From Selaginella moellendorffii (taxonomy: Eukaryota; Streptophyta; Lycopodiopsida; Selaginellales; Selaginellaceae), in contig NW_003314428.1 of assembly GCF_000143415.4 (NCBI RefSeq), positions 34,184-73,101 on the forward strand: a stretch of 38,918 nucleotides of DNA, read 5' to 3'. Shown one piece after another: positions 30,801 through 38,918 of the stretch (the first letter of the stretch is position 1; each line of letters starts with the position of its first letter). Below the pieces are notes generated by a model, which made no database searches, was not told the DNA's origin, and saw only the letters and a list, made by a program, of their open reading frames with translations. A program made the translations under genes and the position numbers.

Positions 30801-31873
30801 ATAGCCTCAAGGTATCACACCTTGGCACATTTGGTGTCTCCACACCATTGGCTCCACGAGCCTACCTCTATGACACTTCCCCTTCGTGTTTATGTCTTTG
30901 CCAAGACCAACACCGCTCTTTCTCATGCCAACCATCCGTTAGCATTGCACCATAGAGGTCACACACAACTTTGTGTCAAAATTGTTTTCTTCTGGGAACA
31001 CCTTTCCCATAACTTTAGCATGGCACATTTTGCCATCGATGAGATACCCTCTGTTCTCATCCTTGGATCCTATGATCCCCCCCCATCCTTTGTGGGGTAC
31101 AACACACCTCAGTCCAAATGCTTCCATCAGTCCTTTTAGGACCATCCCTTGACTCTACTTGAGTCATCAGCAGTTTTGGACTTGGTTAATCCACAGACCC
31201 TTAAGGTCCTACTTGTGAGACACTAGCTCACTGGAATACACTTCTTGCATTCCTGTCCTACTCAAAAGGACTATTTTCACAAGTGTTACTCCGACACTTG
31301 ATTTTGTTCTCTAGGGGCAACTTTTGCCCCTTAGGACTACTTGTCCATGCGATGAGAATACCACTCATCTCTAAGTACACCCCCCAACTCCTTGGGTTGT
31401 TCCAGCATTTATTAAAGGTAGCCCCGGCTACCATTTCAAGGACTTGAGTCCTCTTCCGTATTTGACCTCCCACGGTCATTACCTCTGGTCTCACATTCAT
31501 GAGCACCAACCTCAACTATATGAGGATAATCTTGTGACTCCTTTATTGTTTTGGAGTCTCTATTTTTCCCGTGATCCCAACTTTAGTTGTTTACCACAAC
31601 AACCTTAGCCAATTTGCTGAGACAAATGCTCATCCGGATCACATCCTCAACTCAATGAGGAAAACCTTGCACTGTTCCCAAGATCCCAAAGTCGTTCCAT
31701 TATTGGCCCTTTTTTATCCACCACCTCGTCTACAAGTTCCCACATGAACTGTAATGGAGAGCCATGTCTTCCCGACTTGCTACTCCTCAAGGATAGGCCC
31801 ACTCCTCGGACCTTCCGATGCCAACACTAGTGGTGATATACTTGAGCACCAATAAAAGTCGGACTAAGGAACA

Positions 31874-31885
31874 GCTCCGATACCA
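31874..31885 (-). mobile_element. LARD primer-binding site, initiator-Met tRNA type
   Basis: The minus strand reads TGGTATCGGAGC, one base different from the common plant PBS TGGTATCAGAGC complementary to the 3' end of initiator-Met tRNA. It lies three bases downstream of the end of the 5' LTR. Confidence 0.9.
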
Positions 31886-31888
31886 AAT

Positions 31889-33684
31889 TGTAAGCGACTA
31901 AATTTTCCATTCTACTTTAGTCACTTAACCACACCTCTGACCACTTGGAGGAGTCTCATTCACAACCTCCATGAGTCCAATCCAGGACTTGGGACTTGCT
32001 AGCCCCGAGAATGGCATCCATGCCACTCAACATTTGCACTTGGTCCAAGTGCTCCACGTGTCCGATCCCATGACCGACACTCAAAGGTACCACCGACATA
32101 GCAGCCTGTTACGCTAAGGCCATGCCCAATCACCTTTGCCACACTGGTAGTCCAATACCACTTGCATCACCGTCTTGGCTCTCCAAGACTAGGCAAACCA
32201 TCCGTGAGTGGTCATCTCAGATCCACTCCTTAGCATCCTTAGGATGCCCACCGACAAGGGGAATAGCCTTCCCCAATATCCCTTTGTCAGTCCCCACTAA
32301 GTCCCTTTCTGCCCCTGGCCGTGTTTGCCAACACTGCCACTGGATCGAGACCCACAAGCCCGACCACTAAGTCCCACGGTCCTTTGGGACTTCCTCACCA
32401 CACGACTATATCCTTGGTCACTACCCCAGAGGACTGCTCCTCTTCCTTTCCACAGTCTGGGCCTTTGGGACAACATTTCGGAACACCGTGGCCTTACGCG
32501 AGCCACCGGGGTACTCTCCTCGCCTTCTGCCCTTGGGTGCTCTAGCCATGGGTTTAGAGCGGGTTCCGTTGAGCCACACCAGGTATCCAAGTAGGTAGTG
32601 CCACCCACACTTGGACTGGGAGCATCGGCCAGTCGATCTCCCGGGGGAACTAGAGCCGGCTCTTGAACACTTCACCAAGCTACCCCGCTTGTCGGTCTGT
32701 GTTCACTCTAGTCTTGGACTTCCCAGTGGGCAGCTCATCACCCAACACTGGGTCCGGCCTTCCTAGGCCAAACTGGCCTTTCTTGGCCAAACTGGCTCCA
32801 CTACAGTCCTCCCCCCTTACTATACTTTTGGAGCTCACCAAATCCCCCAGGGTCTGGGAGACGAACGCTTTGGGCTTTCACCCTCTCAGACTCGAACTCG
32901 GACTCGGACTCGGACTCGGACTCGGACTCGGACTCGGACTCGGGCTCGGACTCGGACTCGGACTCGGACTCGGACTCGGGCTCGGGCTTGCTCTCGGCCT
33001 CGGCCTCGGTCTCGGTCTTGGTCTCGGTCTCGGTCTCGGTCTTGGTCTCGGTCCCGGTCTCGGTCTCGGTCCCGGTTCCATCTCGGACTCCATCTTGGAC
33101 TCCATCTCGGGTCCATCTCGGACTCCATCTCGGGTCCATCTCGGGTCCATCTCGGACTCCATATTGGACTCCACTTCGGGTCCATCTCGGACTCCATATC
33201 GGACTCCACTTCGGGTCCATCTCGGACTCCATATCGGACTCCACTTCGGGTCCATCTCGGACTCCATATCGGACTCCATATCAGACTCCACTTCGGGTCC
33301 ATCTCGGACTCCATATCGAACTCCATCTCGGACTCCACTTCGGACTCCATATCGGACTCCATATCGGACTCCACTTTGGGTCCATCTTGGACTCCACTTC
33401 AGGTCCATCTCGGACTCCAACTCGGGTCTGCCTCGGACTCCATCTCGGACACTTCCACGTGTCATGTGTTGGTCCTTTTTGGGTCCCCTTTTTGGAGCCT
33501 TGCGTATTGGTTGCCTCGTGCTTGCTCCTCGAGCACTTTGTTGGGAGTTCCACTCCCGCTCTCGACCTTCCAAGTCGGAGCTTTTAGTTCAAACGTGTTA
33601 TGCTCGTTTGGCTTTCGCTTCGGCCACTACCACGTGGCACCCTTTCCGACTCCACTTTGGGGCCTAGGGATTTTGTGTCTCACA
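31889..33684 (-). repeat. LARD 5' LTR (1796 bp)
   Basis: Partner of 26065-27824, 36 bp longer, the excess being in the hexamer array at 32882-33060. Transcription of the element would start in this LTR on the minus strand; I could not fix a TATA box. Confidence 0.93.
32882..33452. repeat. GGACTC hexamer array inside the second LTR
   Basis: Same architecture as 27062-27590, with a longer pure hexamer block (32882-32996), including an extra set of ACTCGG units after a variant GGCTCGG. Confidence 0.95.
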
Positions 33685-33689
33685 AGATG
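33685..33689. repeat. target-site duplication, right copy (AGATG)
   Basis: Identical to 26060-26064. Confidence 0.9.
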
Positions 33690-33729
33690 TTCCACCTCTA
33701 ACTTACTATCATCATGTTTTCATCTTCCA

Positions 33730-33925
33730 GAGGGGAAGATGGTGTAAGGTTTGTAAATACATATATGTATATACATATATGTAATACATTAATTATAGTG
33801 CTACAATATATGGACCATCCATTTAGGATTAAATCAGGTCCATCCATTTTTATATATAAGTAGGGTCTAAAACCCTAATTAATATACCTATTTTTATATC
33901 CTAAGCACTCACAACACTTATAACA
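33730..33925 (+). mobile_element. possible polypurine tract and short LTR of the element hit by the LARD
   Basis: AGAGGGGAAGATGG (33730-33742) is followed by TGTAAGGTTTG. A TATA-like TTTTTATATATAAG lies at about 33848-33862, and a CA-ending stretch lies near 33925. This arrangement fits the 3' end of a copia-like element with an LTR of about 180 bp. No second LTR copy is in the window, so this is tentative. Confidence 0.35.
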
Positions 33926-36123
33926 TAATAAATATAATAGAGTGCCAATTGAAATCTTAGATCTTCTACCAAGATAAAATTGCTTATAAATAAATAAAAT
34001 AAACTTCTCTAAAATTCTCTAAAAATATTCCCTAAAAATATTGATATTTTTTAAATTTCCTCATTCATTACATGTTTTGGGTATTTTAGCACTAATGATA
34101 TCTCTAAATAGCAAACTAAATCATTTTGTTTTATAGATACTAATTTATATCTCAAAATAGATATATTGTTTTCTTTTTTGCTTCAGATACTCCATTATTT
34201 TTTTTTTGACTAAAACAAAATTAAATTGTAAATACTAATTATTATTTTAAAATCAAAATGTACCATTTAGTAATGTCTTATACATTTATCATTTTGTAAA
34301 ACCCATCTACTATCTACATATCTTGTGGCAACAAAATGCAATTCTAAGCAACACACTTTGTCAAGAAGTTCTAAATCCGCACTTCTGGAAGTATTATATG
34401 ATTTCTTTGTCAAAAGTTTCTTATGTATAAATTTATAAAAGATTAATATAAAACAAATAGATTATAATAATATAGAATGAAATATAGAAAGAATCATGTT
34501 GAAAAGTTTTATGGGATTTCCTTCATAATGGGTTTAGTGCTCTTTAGATTTGTAGAGAAGCTAATTGAGTTTTTTCTTGGATGGAATTATTTTTAATTAA
34601 AATATATTACTGTTGATGTCAATTAATTACACATTACTACTAGTAGATCAATTTAGTATGTAATGTTAAGAATAAACATATAAAATAACATTATTATATT
34701 TATAATAAGATCTAGACTCTTTAGTAGAGCATTGTATTAAGGATAAGAGACCCATTGCTAATCCATCAGAAATTAATGTTGAAAGATTGTAGCAATAACT
34801 GACAAAACATTAGTGAAGCTAACATACACAAAGAAATTGATGTAGTGCAGCTGAAATATGTTAATTCTTGAAATGTTATTACAATTAGTTGTGAATCTGA
34901 CTAATACATTATTGACACTAAATAATATGATGAAATTCCTGGAATTATTTTGACACACAATTATTTACACATGTTGATAAGTTGTCATTACTATTAGTTT
35001 TAATTGGCTATTTAGTTGTCTTATTTCTTTTTCTTTATTTCTTCATCTTTCAAATGTGAAAACTTTTTCAGAAAACGTTCTTATTATAAATAACTATTCA
35101 ACAGACTAATTGCAAAAGATATATTTTTTAACTTTTTAAATAAATGCCAATACAAGAAAAGAAATTTGCAAGACAAATTCATGAATCCTTGTTAGGATTA
35201 AGGATTTTCACTGAAGATAATTAGGGATTGTAAATTCTTTATACAAATGCATTACACTAAGAGTGCAACTTATCAATACCATAATTTTTCTCATAAAATA
35301 TAAATATATAAATAAATGATGTCAAATTCTACTAACTTTTAATGTTTATAAATAATTTTATGGAGAACATATTACTCATAAATTTCTCTATATAACTGTT
35401 TTTAAGCATGGAAGACTTTCAAAAAATGAAAACATATGAGTCTAAATTATTTTTAAAATTTAACATTGAATAAAAATATAATTAAATTATTAATTTATTA
35501 ATTTATAAACTAAAATCATAGATCTAGCACATACCATGTACATAATAATATTAACATATTTTATATATTATATTTTCTTTATACTATTATAAGAATATTA
35601 TGAAGATATAATATACATGAGGTCAATTACTTTTATATTTGCATTTCCAAAAAATATACTTTTGTATCAATCTTATCATTTGTGACTATAGTGTTATTTA
35701 TTTTCATTTTATCAACTCTACTTCATGATTTTCCTTATTTTTAAATTAGATTGTTCAAACCTATATTTTAAAGAACATAAATCTTAAAATTTTAAATTAA
35801 ATCTAACATACTACTATATACATGAATAATTAAAATATATTTTATATTGCAAGAACCACTGCTGTCTTGTAGCTGTAAGAAATTTTTTATTTATTAATAC
35901 TATAGAATACCACTTTCTAAGTAAAACATAAAATATAAAAACCGTTTTCAAAAAAAATATAAAAAAATAAACATATTTTGAGCTGGAACTTATATTACAT
36001 ATAACATGGATGTTGTGGAAAATACTAATCTTGGAGACTAAAACTGATTTGGAAAGTTATTGTTGCTTATAAAGATTTTAAGTATAATGATATGTTAAGA
36101 TATCCTCAAGAATGTTTTGTTTC

Positions 36124-36178
<55 letters not shown>

Positions 36179-36649
36179 GTTATAAAATAGTGATTATTAG
36201 TGATATTATTAGCATTTTCTGAAAATATAGTGGTGAATGATATAATGGAGTTTCTTTACTTAAATGAAGAAGTAAACCTGTATTGTCATAGAAGTGCGGA
36301 AATGTCATCATGCATGAGAAAACTCCATTTTTTTTGTTACTGCTTTAATCCCAATTTCCAATGCATGCCATTGATATTACCACAATAGTAATATAACTGT
36401 TCAGTACCTACATTATCAATAATTAAAAAGCTGTACTATTTGAATTTATATTGATTATTCTGAAAGTTTTTAATTTTTTAATATCTTCATTTAAATTTAT
36501 CATGGGAGGACCCTAGCATAAATTCTATTTTTTTTTTAAGATATCTGCTATTTGTATGACATGTTGTTTCTCCTTTTTCTCTATTTATTTTTAAATTTTA
36601 TTGTGCTCATTGAATAGCCCACAACTTGATAAGATTTCACACCCTTTCA
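33926..36649. other. AT-rich DNA without recognisable genes
   Basis: Very AT-rich, with a long (TA)n run at about 36129-36172 and only short random frames. It resembles in composition the Helitron blocks at 5.9-8.6 and 15.3-17.0 kb, but I found no hairpin + CTAG end and no clear homology by eye. Confidence 0.55.
36129..36172. repeat. (TA)n microsatellite
   Basis: About 20 uninterrupted TA units. Confidence 0.9.
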
Positions 36650-38918
36650 GCTGTTGAATCTATGATAATAAGAAATACAACTCAAAAACAAAATCAGACT
36701 ATGCTATCAAAGTTTTACCCAAGGAACTTCATGTGCTTGGATGTACCAGCAAGGACTCCTTAGCTTATGGAACTGCAGAAGTTAGCTCGAGTTTTCTTTC
36801 ATCTCTGAGAAGAAGCTAACAAAGCTTTTGCTTGTAGTAACCCGAGCATAGATGGTGAAAACTGGTGGCAAGGCCATGCACATGCTACTCAATTCCCAGC
36901 CAAGGCACTCTTAAAAGGATTGATTCACCAGGTTTAATATTTGTAGCATCACAAGTCTCCCTGCAAGCTGACTTGGTCACTCGGAGAAACTGAGAGACAA
37001 TCTACTCCGTGATTGAGTTGAAGGAACTCAAGTTGGTTGTTTGGTTGTTGTTGCTGTTTGTGGGATTGAAACACCAGAGGATCTTCTCATAGATGGCCTG
37101 GGACATGAATGCATCCTTGCCAACACTGATTTTCAGGGGTTATTCATGTAAGTAGTACTCATTTCCTACAAGTTTGATACTCTACGCAGGTTGGGTCATT
37201 TGTCTGACACAGCAAGGCGTGAAATCTCATCGTTAACTCCTCACTATAGCTATGCCAATGTGGTGGCAGCAGCCAGAGAGCTTGCCTTCAAGCTTGACAG
37301 CCCGAGCTTCAGGTTTTGAAAGAAAAAAAAAGCTTGCTCTTTGCTCATGTTGTTTTCATTTCTTTAGCAGGTAGCTCTAGATCATAAAAAAAAATTGGTT
37401 TTTTTACTTCCATACTTGGTCCTGGTGGGAGTGTGAAAGCTTTTCTCTCAGATTTACCAGACACTTGCTGGATGGGAATGATGGTACATATGCATGAGTT
37501 TTGCCTCTATTGTTTTTCAATCTCTTTCTCTTTCTTGAGCAACTATGGCAATGCTTTCCAAAACTTATACACTTATTGCGGATACAGCATTCTTCCCTGC
37601 ATTGATGCTGTTATTGCCTACATCTTTGAAGACGCATAGATGATAATTTGATAACATCACTTGATATCAAATCAAAATCTGGATTTGATAATTTGTAATC
37701 TGGATCTATAATACAGCACATAGGGATGGACGGTTGAATGTGAAACTCTGCAAGAACAAGGTAACTATAGAGCTGCAAGGAAAGAACCTTCAGGAACTTA
37801 CTCTATGAGGAATCAAATAATCCAGAACACCTTCTACTTGAGGTTCCTCGGGGATATGAAGAAAGAAACATTTAGACCGTGAAAGAACACGAGAGATTCC
37901 TTACTGACCTTGCCATAAGCAAACACGTCTGCTTGGGCATATAAACTCGTCGTTTGTTATAACAATTTACTGAATGAATTGTCAGCCTGTGGTAATGAGA
38001 GTAATAACAATCTTCTTCTCAAAATCACTGATTGCTATCTTTTGATGATTCCAATGAAGTCGCATGGAACAACTTGATGTTTTTTACTATCTGAAAGTAC
38101 TGAGCTCTGCTTCACCAAGGCGCAAAAACGCAGAAAAGCGAGAGTGTTGACGTTGATATCGTCATTAAACTTGTTTTTTATGACGCAAGAATGCCATTCA
38201 CACAGTCTGTGAATATTGTGTTCTCGGTTTCAGTAATGTGTTGAAAGTAATTTCTGGCAACTTTCTCCACCGGTTCAAATGCAAGATGGATAATGCTGCT
38301 GTCTCTATCTGTTGCAGCAGTAATAAAGATCTGTAATTGATAAAGCATTGATACTTTGTCTAAAATTACTCAAAACTTTGTTACCATAACCGTAATTTTC
38401 CAGCCAGATTTTATGTTGCCAACTCGGATCCTGCCTCTGTTGAGACCTGTGGTACTCAGGAGGAACTTGGCAACCTCTTCAGGAATTTTCTCCACTTCTT
38501 GGCTTTTACAAGGAAATCAATACCCTTGCAAGGCTTCTGGTTGAATAGTATGATTCCTTTCTGCATAGTGTAAAAATCTTGTAATTGAATGCCCAGTCCT
38601 TCATGCATCCCTAGTGTATAAGGTGGAAAAGTTACAGAAGAAATTCGCAGCACTGGCGCTCTCTTACAATAAAGCAGGGATAGAGATTACGTGAAGCTCA
38701 AGGTTGTGAACACGTCTTTGACTGCACTTTCAGTTGATGCTTTATCTGTTTCTGATTCTAATGGTTCAGCAGTCTCATCCCCGACTTCTGTAGCAATAGC
38801 TCCTGCCATGGATATGCTTAGAGTGTCCGGTTCATGAAGTGGGAATGTCTACTTCAATGCCACAATTGCTCGCAAAGACATTTCTAGCAATGAAACTATA
38901 ACTCTGATATCATGTCCT
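36650..38918 (+). pseudogene. multi-exon gene remnant, family not recognised; runs off the window
   Basis: Exon-like stretches with short GT-AG introns: about 37060-37147 (AVCGIETPEDLLIDGLGHEC and ILANTDFQG), intron to about 37189, 37190-37312 (LGHLSDTARREISSLTPHYS and ANVVAAARELAFKLDSPSF), about 37420-37480 (GPGGSVKAFLSDLPDTCW), about 37545-37640 (NYGNAFQNLYTYCGYSILPC then a stop), about 38400-38545 (ARFYVANSDPASVETCGTQE) and 38694-38918 (LKVVNTSLTALSVDAL, then VYFNATIARKDISSNE). Stops interrupt several. They may belong to one gene or to several fragments. I cannot name the family. Confidence 0.4.

Larger units (their letters stand above)
27825..31888 (-). mobile_element. LARD internal region, non-coding, rich in short inverted repeats
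   Basis: Open frames on either strand are short and carry no retroelement motif. Many perfect inverted repeats occur. Examples: GTTCGATG/CATCGAAC at 27846-27865, GTAACAC/GTGTTAC at 27884-27903, ACCAC/GTGGT at 28017-28031, GGTTTAG/CTAAACC at 28046-28065, TTAGAGA/TCTCTAA at 28068-28085, AGGGTG/CACCCT at 28647-28660, TGACTC/GAGTCA at 31150-31166, CAAGTGT/ACACTTG at 31280-31300, AGGGGCAA/TTGCCCCT at 31313-31331, GGTAGCC/GGCTACC at 31417-31432 and AGGACT/AGTCCT at 31439-31452. A diverged direct repeat (GGCATCCC.CACACTTGGCGG) occurs at about 29009 and 29190. The pattern suggests an RNA chosen for structure, perhaps for packaging; that is inference. Confidence 0.85.
26060..33689 (-). mobile_element. 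complete non-autonomous LTR retrotransposon (LARD type) with target-site duplication
   Basis: Two long terminal repeats (26065-27824 and 31889-33684) bound a 4064-bp internal region. The element is flanked by the 5-bp direct repeat AGATG at 26060-26064 and 33685-33689. Read on the minus strand the LTRs begin TGTGAGACAC and end CGCTTACA. The primer-binding site lies three bases after the 5' LTR and the polypurine tract just before the 3' LTR, so orientation is certain. I find no gag, protease, reverse transcriptase or integrase motif in any frame of the internal region, so it must rely on a partner element. Length 7620 bp, LTR about 1.8 kb and absence of coding sequence fit large retrotransposon derivatives. 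The two LTRs differ by scattered point changes and repeat number only, so insertion is fairly recent. Confidence 0.92.

Noticed and set aside
30585-31139. 184-codon plus-strand open frame in the LARD interior
   Set aside because: It is antisense to the element, has no known motif, and its composition follows the pyrimidine-rich hairpin sequence.
25450-33460. Hexamer/12-mer arrays as a CRISPR array or centromeric satellite
   Set aside because: No constant repeats with unique spacers, and the arrays lie within LTRs; the context is a plant nuclear genome.

Overview
The window looks like nuclear DNA of a land plant, most likely a lycophyte such as Selaginella. The reasons are GT-AG introns of only about 43-70 bp in every recognisable plant gene, plant protein families (kelch, BIG-type ARF-GEF, RPA1, glucose-6-phosphate isomerase, TIC32-like SDR), Helitron ends of plant type, and LTR elements primed by initiator-Met tRNA. 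The species call is inference. I see no clearly intact host gene: nearly every gene-like stretch is a partial or broken copy, between AT-rich repeats and retroelements.

Layout. 1-2.3 kb: degenerate multi-exon gene remnant on the minus strand. 2.3-4.3 kb: damaged kelch-repeat gene (copy 1). 4.6-5.6 kb: C-terminal remnants of an amidohydrolase and a protein kinase. 5.9-8.6 kb: AT-rich, internally repeated block ending in a Helitron 3' terminus. 8.6-10.56 kb: kelch copy 2 with its promoter region, frameshifted, running directly into a fragment of a BIG-type ARF-GEF (10.56-11.27 kb). 13.2-14.8 kb: remnants of replication protein A large subunit, in scrambled order. 15.3-17.04 kb: a second AT-rich block related to the first, also ending in a Helitron 3' terminus. 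17.3-19.1 kb: fragments of an SDR enzyme, an unidentified protein (antisense) and glucose-6-phosphate isomerase. 19.3-21.97 kb: decayed Helitron Rep-helicase gene, joined to a Ty3/gypsy chromovirus 3' fragment (21.97-23.03 kb and beyond). 25.0-25.74 kb: diverged LTR-like copy. 26.06-33.69 kb: complete non-coding LTR element (LARD type) on the minus strand, with 5-bp target duplication, long LTRs, PBS and PPT. 33.7-36.6 kb: AT-rich DNA. 36.65-38.9 kb: another multi-exon gene remnant I cannot name.

The most unusual signal is in the LARD. Its LTRs and 4.06-kb internal region hold many perfect short inverted repeats, typically 6-8 bp stems with 0-7 nt loops, spaced a few tens of bases apart where I examined them. 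It has no recognisable coding capacity but looks built for structure. Its LTRs also carry GGACTC hexamer arrays that differ in length between the two LTRs and create long artefactual reading frames on both strands. A second point is the Helitron context: two 3' ends with similar sequence beyond CTAG, a tandem duplication holding a decayed second terminus, RPA1 pieces inside the probable element, and many captured-looking gene ends nearby.
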